Part shown: positions 6,863-13,647 of the stretch, in pieces
Position numbering within the stretch: position 1 is the first letter of the stretch
Layout of the letters: every line of letters begins with the position of its first letter
Source of the DNA: Gemmatimonadales bacterium UBA2960
GTDB lineage: Bacteria; Gemmatimonadota; Gemmatimonadetes; Longimicrobiales; Gaopeijiaceae
DNA length: 13,647 bases
NCBI GenBank assembly: GCA_002348465.1
Contig: DEBI01000053.1
Span: 1 to 13,647 of the forward strand
Direction of reading: 5' to 3'
Made by a program: the position numbers and the translations under genes
The notes under the pieces: model-generated
Database searches by the model: none
Seen by the model: only the letters and a program-made list of their open reading frames with translations
What the model was told of the DNA's origin: nothing

Positions 6863-7699
6863 GTGTTTACGCTGTTTGGTGAGTACCTCCTAGGGCGCTC
6901 CGACTCGGTGTGGGTAGGCAGCCTGATCGCGCTCCTAGAACCCTTCGGACTCACAGAAGGCGGCGTGCGAACAGCGCTCTCCCGGATGGCAAAAAAAGAC
7001 TGGCTTTCCTCAGAGCGAAGAGGTAAAAGTTCGTTTTACGCGCTAACGGACCGAGGGCGGGCACTTCTCGAAGAAGGACAGCAGCGCATCTATCACCCGT
7101 CGTGGGATCAAGCTTGGAGTGGTGACTGGCTTGTCCTAGCCTACTCCATTCCAGAGAACGCCCGAAGCCTCCGTGATCGACTGCGTGATCGACTGGCGTG
7201 GCTCGGATTCGGTTCGATGGGCAATGGCCTATGGATCTCTCCACGAGATGTAGAGCAGGACGTCCGCGCGCTCTCCGCGAGCCTAAATCTCCACGACCAT
7301 CTCATGTGCTTCAAAGCCAGACCAGCGACCGATCTGAGCGACGACGAACTGGTAAGGCGCTGCTGGGATCTCAAAGCTCTGCATCGCAGCTATACCGACT
7401 TCGCCCAACGCTGGAAGAGGGAAAGCTACACAGCAGGGGCTCCCACCCCGGCTGCGAAAGACGAAAGTGACGTCCGCGCCTTCGTACTTCGCTTCGAACT
7501 GATACACGAGTTTAGACGCTTTCCCCTAGAAGACCCGTTCCTTCCGCGAGTTCTATTGCCTAAGCCTTGGGGGGGAGACGACGCGACTGATGTCTTCCGA
7601 GACCTTCATGATCGGCTCATGGGCCCCGCGGATAAATGGGTAAGCAAAGTTCTAAGAAATACGCCCCCTCACATCGACCACAGCCTCTCTGTGCCGTGA
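6863..7699 (+). CDS. PaaX family transcriptional regulator
   Basis: A 278-residue cytoplasmic regulator with the PaaX layout: a winged-helix N-terminus (WVGSLIALLEPFGLTEGGVRTALSRM, about 17-42, then FYALTDRGR), a central domain beginning WSGDWLVLAYSIPE..R and LRDRLAWLGFGSM..GLWISPRD (85-129), and a C-terminal helical domain (LIHEFRRFPLEDPFLPRVLLP, 213-233). PaaX itself represses phenylacetate degradation by binding its promoter and releasing on phenylacetyl-CoA; other members sense other acyl-CoA or small ligands. The GTG at 6863 is the only standard start and is preceded by AGGA. However, the in-frame codons just upstream encode RPQDL, which fits the family's conserved N-terminus, so a non-standard start (for example CTG 6833) is possible. 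It is 26 bases behind the ADC-fold gene, probably the last gene of that operon and its likely regulator. Confidence 0.85.
   Translation: MFTLFGEYLLGRSDSVWVGSLIALLEPFGLTEGGVRTALSRMAKKDWLSSERRGKSSFYALTDRGRALLEEGQQRIYHPSWDQAWSGDWLVLAYSIPENARSLRDRLRDRLAWLGFGSMGNGLWISPRDVEQDVRALSASLNLHDHLMCFKARPATDLSDDELVRRCWDLKALHRSYTDFAQRWKRESYTAGAPTPAAKDESDVRAFVLRFELIHEFRRFPLEDPFLPRVLLPKPWGGDDATDVFRDLHDRLMGPADKWVSKVLRNTPPHIDHSLSVP
7172..7195 (+). repeat. 12-bp perfect tandem duplication inside the PaaX gene
   Basis: CGTGATCGACTG occurs twice in a row. It keeps the frame and encodes RDRLRDRL in the central domain, where the family has a run of Arg/Leu residues. It is either a small slippage duplication or chance. 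Confidence 0.6.
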
Positions 7700-7753
7700 C
7701 GAATTACCTTCCAGTAACTACCAAAGAGTCGACCGCTCGGGTAGAGTTCTGCC

Positions 7754-9850
7754 ATGAATAAACTGCCGAGGTACTTCCTTATCGGCGTCTTCGTGACCGC
7801 GACAAACACATCCTGTGCACCCGGCGATGCCAATCGCTCAACGCGGGTGCACTCAACATTTCTAGACATCGTAGCCATTCAGGATGCGCGGGCCGAAGAG
7901 GGTATCATGTTAGACCGGCTGACCGCCTACACACGGTCTGAGAACCGATTCATCCGGGCGATGTCAGTGCGTGCTCTAGGGCGACTAGAAAATCCAACCC
8001 TGGCTAGCACGATCGAAGGACTGCTGTCCGATCCGGCACCTGAGGTCCGGATTGAAGCCGCGAACGCTCTGGCACAGGCCCATTTTAGGGCGAACGGTAG
8101 CAAAGCTCTGCACCCTCTAATAAATCGTGCTGACGTCGAAGGTGAAGTCGCAACAAAAGCGGCAATAGCTAAATCAATAGGGAGACTACAGCTCGATAAC
8201 GGACTCCAAACACTGGCAGTAGAAAGACTGCTTCAGATGAGCTATACGGATGGTGGTGACGCCCCTGGCGAAGTCATGGAAGGTGTAGCCCTAGGGATAG
8301 ATGCACTAGCACGGTCAACCCGCGGTGCCATAGTTCAAGGTCGCTTAATGCGTCGGCTCGACGAACTCCGCATGTACCTGGATGGCACGGCCACGAGGAC
8401 ACATCAGGCGAGAGTGAGAGCTCTTGCGGTAAACGTGCTCGGTAGCGCCGGTCAACTCAATCTAGAGAAGATACGAATTGCGCTGCGGGATGAGAGTAAC
8501 GCAGTCAAAGCAGCGGGAGCGCGCTGGATCAGCACGCTCCCGCGAGGTGCGATACAAGGTGAAGGGCTGCGGCAAGTGATGTTCAGTCGGTCGGTTCCTG
8601 CTCAGGTAGAAGGGCTTCAGTTCATACTAAATCAACCTCGCACGGCCCAGACGTGCTCGTATCTGGAACAAGGTGCCCGTGTGCCCACCAGCGGGGCTAC
8701 TATACCACTGAGCCTTCGAGTTCTTTCGATCGATGGACTAGCAGAACCATGCCCAGACTCTATCGCTCAACGTACTCTATTAGTGGCCGCATCTTCGCGA
8801 AGTCAGCTTGACTCGATCGACTGGCAGCCGGCATCTCACGCACTGGTCGCCTTAGCACACATATCCCCTGACGACGCCGCCAACGTGCTCGATGTTCATG
8901 CAATGAGTCCGGAACCTTTCGTCAGAGCCTATGCAGCACGTGCGGCCGGTATCATTGGGGAGCGAACTGTTCTTAGTTCGCTCCTTCAGGATCCGATGCC
9001 CAATGTACGAACTGAATCATTACGTGGCCTCTCGAGGCTGGATGACCAAGCGGCAGATGCAGAAGCAATTAACCAACTAGTAGTCGAAGACCCACAATTG
9101 ATTATGGCGGCTACTGCAGTGCTCGAAGGCTCGACCGATCCGGATGCAGCCCCCGCTCTAGCTGACGCCTTAGACCGGATGTCCGAAGAAGGTCGCGAAA
9201 CATTTCGAGATGCTAGGAGCGCGCTGCTTGAGCGACTAGAAGAATTAGGTGACTCCGGATTGTCCGAACGACTAATGCCATACCTTTCGGACTATGACCA
9301 CATCGTGGCCAAAGATGCAGCTAGAGTCCTCGAGTCATGGAATGGTAGAGCCTACCTCACTGATCCGATCCCTAGACAAGCACTCGCATTACCGACCATC
9401 GAGCAGCTCAGAGAGATGACAGCGAGTATCGTGGTGCTGCACATGCGACGAGGTGGCGAAATCCATATTGAGCTGCACCCCTACGTGTCGACTGCGAATA
9501 CATGGCGATTCTTTACACAAGTCCGTAAAGGATACTTCGACGGTCTTACCTTTCACCGTTGGTCTCCCAATTTCGTCATTCAGGGTGGGAGTCCCAATGC
9601 GAATGAGTACTATGGGAGTGGCCCTTTCAGCCGGGATGAGGTCGGTATGCACCATTGGCAGGGCACGGTAGGGATCTCGACGAGGGGCCATGATACGGGT
9701 GACGGACAAATCTTCGTTAACCTGCTGGACAACCCACGACTGGATCACCAATACACGATCATAGGAACAGTCACCGAGGGACTGGAAGTCGTCGACCTAG
9801 TCAACGAAGGCGACATAATCGAGCGGGCCGAGGTGCGCCTGATCCACTGA
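7754..9850 (+). CDS. Exported HEAT-repeat protein with C-terminal cyclophilin (PPIase) domain
   Basis: A 698-residue fusion. Residues 1-21 look like an export signal (KLPRYFLIGVFVTATNTSC). C21 could be lipidated, but NTSC is a poor lipobox. Residues about 45-540 form a long solenoid of HEAT/PBS-type helical repeats, for example ENRFIRAMSVRALGRLENP (63-81) and DPAPEVRIEAANALAQAH (93-110), with further copies near residues 393-435. From about 555 a cyclophilin domain follows: GGEIHIELHP, FHRWSPNFVIQGG (F600, R602 and Q610 at the CypA Phe53/Arg55/Gln63-like sites), GTVGIS, DGQIFVNL (F654) and GTVTEGLEVVDLV. The key catalytic Arg, Gln and Phe are present, so prolyl isomerase activity is plausible. 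The solenoid probably binds client or envelope proteins. The gene lies 54 bases after paaX and 50 before the symporter; cotranscription is uncertain. Confidence 0.85.
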   Translation: MNKLPRYFLIGVFVTATNTSCAPGDANRSTRVHSTFLDIVAIQDARAEEGIMLDRLTAYTRSENRFIRAMSVRALGRLENPTLASTIEGLLSDPAPEVRIEAANALAQAHFRANGSKALHPLINRADVEGEVATKAAIAKSIGRLQLDNGLQTLAVERLLQMSYTDGGDAPGEVMEGVALGIDALARSTRGAIVQGRLMRRLDELRMYLDGTATRTHQARVRALAVNVLGSAGQLNLEKIRIALRDESNAVKAAGARWISTLPRGAIQGEGLRQVMFSRSVPAQVEGLQFILNQPRTAQTCSYLEQGARVPTSGATIPLSLRVLSIDGLAEPCPDSIAQRTLLVAASSRSQLDSIDWQPASHALVALAHISPDDAANVLDVHAMSPEPFVRAYAARAAGIIGERTVLSSLLQDPMPNVRTESLRGLSRLDDQAADAEAINQLVVEDPQLIMAATAVLEGSTDPDAAPALADALDRMSEEGRETFRDARSALLERLEELGDSGLSERLMPYLSDYDHIVAKDAARVLESWNGRAYLTDPIPRQALALPTIEQLREMTASIVVLHMRRGGEIHIELHPYVSTANTWRFFTQVRKGYFDGLTFHRWSPNFVIQGGSPNANEYYGSGPFSRDEVGMHHWQGTVGISTRGHDTGDGQIFVNLLDNPRLDHQYTIIGTVTEGLEVVDLVNEGDIIERAEVRLIH
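8513..8543. repeat. Inverted repeat (hairpin) within the HEAT/cyclophilin gene
   Basis: GCGGGAGCG (8513-8521) pairs with CGCTCCCGC (8535-8543). Inside it, after one C-A mismatch, GCTG and CAGC also pair around a GAT loop, giving a 13-pair stem with one mismatch. No T-run follows, so it is not a typical terminator. Confidence 0.5.
8959..8984. repeat. Second perfect 10-bp inverted repeat within the same gene
   Basis: GGAGCGAACT (8959-8968) and AGTTCGCTCC (8975-8984) are perfect reverse complements around a six-base loop GTTCTT; two outer G-T pairs extend the stem. It lies in codons of the HEAT solenoid and is not followed by a T-run. Confidence 0.5.
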
Positions 9851-9900
9851 CCTCCTAGAATCTGAAACGTTTCTAAGGATACACTAAGGAAGAGATACGC

Positions 9901-11190
9901 ATGCAGCTGTACACGAAAATCCTGATCGGGCTAATTGCGGGCGCCGTCGTCGGCGCGGTCGCGAATCTCGGAGAGATCACAATTCTCCAATCGATCTTCA
10001 GTGAGATTGAAATTCTGGGGACCGCCTTTATCAATCTGATCACGATGATCGTGATCCCACTGGTAGTAGCGAGTCTCTTGGTCGGTACCGCATCTCTGGG
10101 CGACCTAACTAAGCTCGGTCGTATAGGTGGAAAAACGCTCGCCTACTACATGCTGACCACAGCCGTGGCCGTCACTATTGGTCTAGCGCTCGCTAACGTG
10201 CTAAAGCCTGGTGCTGGAGTCACTGAGGAAACTCGGGTCGAACTGACAGAACGTTACGGGGGTGACGCGGCGTCCCGCATGGACATAGCAGAAAACGCTC
10301 CTAGCTGGAAAGAGACGCTTTTGCGAGTAATCCCCCGCAATCCAGTTCAAGCAGCAGCCAACATGGACCTCCTGCCTCTGATCTTCTTCGTCATCTGCTT
10401 CGGAGCGGCGCTAACAGTTGTCTCACCCGAACGAAGAGACAGCGTGTTAACCTTTTTTCACGGTATCAATGATGCATCCATGGTCCTCATCAACTGGATC
10501 ATGGAACTCGCTCCTTACGCGGTCTTTGTTCTAATAGGCTCAGTCGTGGCGAATTTTGGCTTCGACCTTCTCCAAAGCCTTCTGACATACACACTAGTCG
10601 TGTTTGGGGGCCTAATGCTTCACGCGTTCGGCACATATGGCCTTATCCTTCGGTCTATGGCCGGATTGAACCCGTTAAAGTTCTATCCTCGTATTGCGGC
10701 TGCGCCATTGCTAGCGTTCTCTACGTCCTCATCAAACGCAACACTCCCGCTCACGATTGAGACGGCCGAGGACAAGGTCGGAGTATCGAACGAAGTTGCA
10801 TCCTTCGTGCTACCCCTCGGCGCCACCATCAACATGGACGGAACAGCCCTCTACCAAGCCGTTGCCGTCCTGTTCATCGCCCAAATCTATGGTGTCGATT
10901 TGGTACTCGCAGATCAGTTAATCATTGTGCTTACCGCAACGCTCGCATCCGTAGGAGCAGCGGGTGTTCCCTCAGCGGGTATCATTACCCTGATCATCGT
11001 CCTGAACTCAGTAGGCATGGGTGAGCATGTACAAGCCGGCATCGCGCTTATCCTTGGTGTCGATCGAATTCTGGACATGATCCGGACTTCCGTAAATGTC
11101 ACGGGGGACATCACCTGTTCGGCGGTCATCGCCCGCAGTGAAGGCGAGACACTGACTTTAGTGAATGGAGTCACGGCAGAATCCACTTAA
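9901..11190 (+). CDS. Dicarboxylate/acidic amino acid:cation symporter (DAACS, Glt/DctA type)
   Basis: A 429-residue inner-membrane transporter with the full set of family marks: hydrophobic segments through residues 4-100, an extracytoplasmic-looking insert (about 103-145), the hairpin-1 serine motif SSSNATLP (276-283), NMDGTA in helix 7 (311-316, cation site), the hairpin-2 motif GVPSAG (355-360), and helix 8 DMIRTSVNVTGD (392-403). Aligned with GltPh, D392, R395, T396, N399 and D403 match D394, R397, T398, N401 and D405. The Arg that binds the second carboxylate is kept, so glutamate, aspartate or C4-dicarboxylates are expected rather than neutral amino acids. Coupling to Na+ or H+ cannot be told by eye. 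GGAAG eight bases before the ATG is a good ribosome binding site. An aminotransferase follows 106 bases downstream. Confidence 0.93.
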   Translation: MQLYTKILIGLIAGAVVGAVANLGEITILQSIFSEIEILGTAFINLITMIVIPLVVASLLVGTASLGDLTKLGRIGGKTLAYYMLTTAVAVTIGLALANVLKPGAGVTEETRVELTERYGGDAASRMDIAENAPSWKETLLRVIPRNPVQAAANMDLLPLIFFVICFGAALTVVSPERRDSVLTFFHGINDASMVLINWIMELAPYAVFVLIGSVVANFGFDLLQSLLTYTLVVFGGLMLHAFGTYGLILRSMAGLNPLKFYPRIAAAPLLAFSTSSSNATLPLTIETAEDKVGVSNEVASFVLPLGATINMDGTALYQAVAVLFIAQIYGVDLVLADQLIIVLTATLASVGAAGVPSAGIITLIIVLNSVGMGEHVQAGIALILGVDRILDMIRTSVNVTGDITCSAVIARSEGETLTLVNGVTAEST

Positions 11191-11211
11191 CATCAATACT
11201 GATCGGGGCCC

Positions 11212-11235
11212 GGCCAGAAGGTTCGTGCTTTGGCC
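11212..11235 (+). terminator. Possible weak hairpin after the symporter gene
   Basis: GGCCAGA (11212-11218) can pair with TTTGGCC (11229-11235), with one G-U pair and a 10-base loop; only a short CCTTTC follows. It may be an attenuator or a poor terminator. Read-through into the aminotransferase gene is likely. Confidence 0.2.
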
Positions 11236-11296
11236 CTTTCGTGTCTGACACCCCCACTACAGTTTCAAGTTTATCGTATCCCAAGAAGGAGGATGT

Positions 11297-12430
11297 ATGG
11301 ATCGTCGAGGCTTCGTCACTTCTGGAATGGCAGCAGGACTAGCCGGAATCACCGCTTCCGGGGGAACGCTAGGAGCGTTTCTTAATCATGCGCCCGGTTT
11401 TTCGCCTGGTAAGAGACTCGCTAACGGTGATATCCGCCTGAGCTCCAACGAAAACCCACTTGGAGTATCTCCAGCCGCACGCGACGCAATTATCGAAGCA
11501 ATCGTCGAGTCAAACCGTTATGGCGGCAGACGCAGGGAAGTCATCGCCGCGCTTTCTAGTTACGTGGGTGTGAAGCCTGAACAGATCACGCTGGGCTTCG
11601 GGTCAACGGAAATCCTCCAAATCTGCACTCAGGCCTTCCAAGGTCCGAATACACCGCTCATCGCTGCGGCACCGACGTTTGAAGACGTCATGGATTATCA
11701 GGATACCATGCCTTTTGAAGTGCACACAGTCCCTCTCACTGCGGACCTCCAGCACGACGTTCAGCAGATGCGGGATCTGTCGATGAAACGTCCGTCCGTC
11801 GTCTACTTCTGCAACCCAAACAACCCCACTGGGACGATTACTGCTTCGGCAGACATCGATGCTTGGATAGCGGAAGCGCCAGAAACGACGGTCTTCCTGA
11901 TGGACGAGGCGTACTTGGAATACGTAACAGATGATCGGTACTGGGACAGCCTCAAGTGGATTGAGCAGAAGCCCAACGTGGTCGTAATCCGCACCTTCTC
12001 AAAGATCTTCGGTATGGCCGGCCTGCGCCTCGGATACGCAGTAACGCACGAGACGACTGCGGCTCGTCTCCAAGAGCATTCGATTCAGAACAGTCCGAAC
12101 GTACTAGCGGGCGCAGCTGCAATCGCGTCGCTTCAGGACGATGGAATTGTAGAACGCGCGATCACTGTCAACGAAGAAGCAAAGTCCATCGTGCACACTA
12201 CGCTGAACGAACTTGACCTCGAATATCTTCCGACCAACACGAACTTCATAATGCACAAGATAAACGGGGACCTGCCGACATACCGTAACCGCATGGCAGA
12301 TGCAGGCCTGCTAGTCGGCCGAAACTTCCCGCCTATGCTCGACCATAATCGTCTATCGTTCGGGCTACCCGAGGAGATGGACCAGTGGGCATCGGCGATT
12401 AAGGATTTCCGCCGGAAAGGCTGGATCTAG
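11297..12430 (+). CDS. HisC-like PLP aminotransferase with twin-arginine (Tat) signal
   Basis: A 377-residue fold-type I aminotransferase of the histidinol-phosphate aminotransferase group: SSNENPLG (49-56), GFGSTEIL (100-107), CNPNNPTG (172-179), MDEAYLEY (D203 and Y206, which contact PLP), RTFSKIFGMAGLRLGYA (PLP lysine K236, R244) and a C-terminal RLSFGLPEEM block. Unlike HisC of histidine biosynthesis, it begins DRRGFVTSGMAAGLAG, a twin-arginine motif followed by a hydrophobic stretch to about residue 29. That predicts Tat export, already folded with PLP, to the periplasm. AAGGAGG lies four bases before the ATG. It follows an acidic amino-acid/dicarboxylate symporter, so periplasmic transamination feeding uptake of the products is possible but unproven. 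The true amino donor is unknown. The transcript ends at a strong terminator just downstream. Confidence 0.85.
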   Translation: MDRRGFVTSGMAAGLAGITASGGTLGAFLNHAPGFSPGKRLANGDIRLSSNENPLGVSPAARDAIIEAIVESNRYGGRRREVIAALSSYVGVKPEQITLGFGSTEILQICTQAFQGPNTPLIAAAPTFEDVMDYQDTMPFEVHTVPLTADLQHDVQQMRDLSMKRPSVVYFCNPNNPTGTITASADIDAWIAEAPETTVFLMDEAYLEYVTDDRYWDSLKWIEQKPNVVVIRTFSKIFGMAGLRLGYAVTHETTAARLQEHSIQNSPNVLAGAAAIASLQDDGIVERAITVNEEAKSIVHTTLNELDLEYLPTNTNFIMHKINGDLPTYRNRMADAGLLVGRNFPPMLDHNRLSFGLPEEMDQWASAIKDFRRKGWI

Positions 12431-12444
12431 CTGACAGTATTCGT

Positions 12445-12494
12445 AAAGGGACACCCCGCCTTCGGAGTACCGGAGGCGGGGTGTCCCTTTTTTT
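12445..12494 (+). terminator. Strong Rho-independent terminator after the aminotransferase gene
   Basis: A 21-pair stem (12445-12465 with 12470-12490, one G-U pair) closes on a four-base loop AGTA and runs into seven T (12488-12494). The left arm starts AAAGGGACACCCCGCC and the right arm mirrors it. It starts about 14 bases after the stop codon. The opposite strand has only three T after the stem, so it should work for plus-strand transcripts. Confidence 0.93.
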
Positions 12495-12524
12495 GAAAAT
12501 ATGTGCGACCCAACATAGTACCCC

Positions 12525-13647
12525 ATGACTGAATCGCTCGACTGGAGACGGGTTACCCACCTCGTCCTCATAAATCTCTTCGTCGGCGGGATGGTAGGGA
12601 TCGAACGGACTGTCCTTCCCCTCCTTGCCGAGGTTGAGTTCGGGATCGCCTCAAAGACTGCAGTTCTTGCATTCATTGCGACGTTCGGTATCACGAAAGC
12701 GGCAGTGAACTTCTTCGCTGGTACACTTTCGGAACGGGTAGGACGCAAACGTCTTCTAGTAGCTGGATGGCTAACTGGAATCCCGGTCCCCCTCATTTTG
12801 ATTTGGGCGCCAAGCTGGTCTTGGGTCCTGTTTGCCAACATTCTGCTCGGTGTCAATCAGGCACTGACATGGTCCATGACAGTGGTTATGAAGGTCGACC
12901 TAGCGACTCCCAGGACGTTCGGCCTCGTAATCGGATGGAATGAGTTCGCGGGATATACGGGCATGGCCGCAACAGCAGCTTTGACAGGGGCCTTGGCTTC
13001 ATCGTTCGGCCTGAGGCCAGCTCCCTTCGCTCTCGGCATCGCCATGGCTTTGATAGGACTTTCACTGGCTCTCGCAGCTAAGGATACGAAGCCTTCCGCA
13101 AATCAGGCAGCAGGAGCACGGCCTATCTCGATGGGTGAAGCACTCGCTCGAGGGACTTGGAAAGACCGTCGCCTGGCCTCGGCAAGCCTCGCCGGGCTTG
13201 TGACAAATCTCAAGGATGGCGTCCTTTGGGGACTTCTTCCGCTGCTACTAGCCGCACGGGGTCTAAGCATTGCAGAAGTCGGTCTGATCGTCGGGACATA
13301 CCCACTGGTATGGGCCGGAAGCCAACTCGTGTTTGGCCCGCTTTCGGACCGGGTCGGCCGCCGTATCCTGATCTGGTCCGGACTCGTAACTCAAGGACTC
13401 GGCGTGAGCCTCTTCACTGTTAGCGACTCTCTACCTGCCTACATGATAGCAGCGCTCATAGTGGGCACCGGAACCGGTATGGTATACCCTGTCCTGCTAG
13501 CTTTTGTCTCGGACAACTCAGCCATCCATTGGCGAGCCTCAGCCCTAGGTGTCTATCGGCTCTGGCGAGACTCCGGATACGCGGTCGGCGCACTCGGAGC
13601 CGGCTTCATCGCGGACCAAATCGGCGTGGACGGAGCACTCTCTGTTA
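12525..13647 (+). CDS. Major facilitator superfamily transporter, 3'-truncated
   Basis: The frame from ATG 12525 (MTESLDWRRVTHLVLINLFV) is open to the last base, so about 374 residues are visible and the end lies outside the window. It is a polytopic inner-membrane protein with the MFS loop motif twice: GTLSERVGRKRLL between helices 2 and 3 (about 66-78), and GPLSDRVGRRILI in the second half (about 272-284). This gives the usual two six-helix halves with a hydrophilic central loop (AAKDTKPSANQAAGARP, about 184-200). The second half contains GTGTGMVYPVLLAFVSD and LYRLWRDSGY-like text typical of drug-exporter-like members. The substrate cannot be told. No ribosome binding site is visible before the ATG and only 30 bases separate it from the strong terminator, so its promoter must be very close, or its message may be leaderless. 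Confidence 0.88.
   Translation, partial: MTESLDWRRVTHLVLINLFVGGMVGIERTVLPLLAEVEFGIASKTAVLAFIATFGITKAAVNFFAGTLSERVGRKRLLVAGWLTGIPVPLILIWAPSWSWVLFANILLGVNQALTWSMTVVMKVDLATPRTFGLVIGWNEFAGYTGMAATAALTGALASSFGLRPAPFALGIAMALIGLSLALAAKDTKPSANQAAGARPISMGEALARGTWKDRRLASASLAGLVTNLKDGVLWGLLPLLLAARGLSIAEVGLIVGTYPLVWAGSQLVFGPLSDRVGRRILIWSGLVTQGLGVSLFTVSDSLPAYMIAALIVGTGTGMVYPVLLAFVSDNSAIHWRASALGVYRLWRDSGYAVGALGAGFIADQIGVDGALSV

Noticed and set aside
9864..9873. Palindrome GAAACGTTTC between the cyclophilin gene and the symporter, considered as an operator
   Set aside because: Only 10 bases, single copy seen, and no regulator site of this form that I can name; chance is likely.
11297..12430. Calling the aminotransferase hisC of histidine biosynthesis
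   Set aside because: The Tat signal and lack of other his genes nearby argue against the biosynthetic enzyme; only family membership is supported.
12365..12856. 163-codon open frame on the minus strand
   Set aside because: It lies opposite the MFS gene and runs through the strong terminator and the end of the aminotransferase gene; its product is Arg/Thr-rich and featureless.
1..13647. Mobile elements, CRISPR arrays, tRNA or rRNA genes, toxin-antitoxin or phage-defence genes
   Set aside because: Looked for on both strands by eye; no transposase or integrase motifs, no regularly spaced repeats, no RNA gene landmarks and no defence-type domains were seen.

Overview
The window is ordinary-looking bacterial chromosome at medium GC, densely packed, with 13 protein-coding genes, two of them cut by the window edges. 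There are no RNA genes, insertion sequences or CRISPR arrays that I can see. No gene-free stretch exceeds 300 bases; the longest is 322-484, which holds only a candidate promoter. The mix of genes (Tat-exported HisC-like aminotransferase, HEAT-repeat/cyclophilin fusion, MenH for menaquinone, PaaX regulator, corrinoid reductive-dehalogenase-like protein, small outer-membrane-type protein with a cleavable signal) would fit a Gram-negative, respiring heterotroph. My best guess is a free-living, possibly marine, member of Gemmatimonadota or a neighbouring phylum. That is inference from gene style, not from a marker gene.

Layout. Left edge (1-1033, plus strand): the 3' part of a DUF411 metal-binding protein, then a small secreted, probably beta-barrel protein with a TTG start. 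Minus-strand block (1077-4738): read in transcription order, this is a trans-3-hydroxy-L-proline dehydratase-type member of the proline racemase family, a weak terminator, a tightly coupled pair (DUF6526 membrane protein and MenH, 4 bases apart), and a single-domain cobalamin/2x[4Fe-4S] reductive-dehalogenase-like protein. Plus-strand block A (4840-7699): a serine-palmitoyltransferase-type alpha-oxoamine synthase overlaps by 10 bases an acetoacetate-decarboxylase-fold protein that lacks the catalytic lysine, followed 26 bases later by a PaaX-family repressor. The three look like one operon. Plus-strand block B (7754-12430): a large exported HEAT-repeat protein with a C-terminal cyclophilin domain, a Glt/DctA-type dicarboxylate or acidic amino-acid symporter, and a HisC-like aminotransferase with a twin-arginine signal, closed by a very strong intrinsic terminator (12445-12494). 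A major-facilitator transporter then starts at 12525 and runs off the right edge.

How they may work together: a common theme is amino-acid use. There is a hydroxyproline dehydratase, a dicarboxylate/amino-acid symporter, an apparently periplasmic aminotransferase, and an enzyme family that joins an amino acid to an acyl-CoA. The most promising candidates for undescribed biology are the synthase/decarboxylase-fold/PaaX operon, the exported aminotransferase beside an acidic-substrate importer, and the stand-alone reductive-dehalogenase-like protein. Functions are assigned from motifs read by eye, and no database search was possible.
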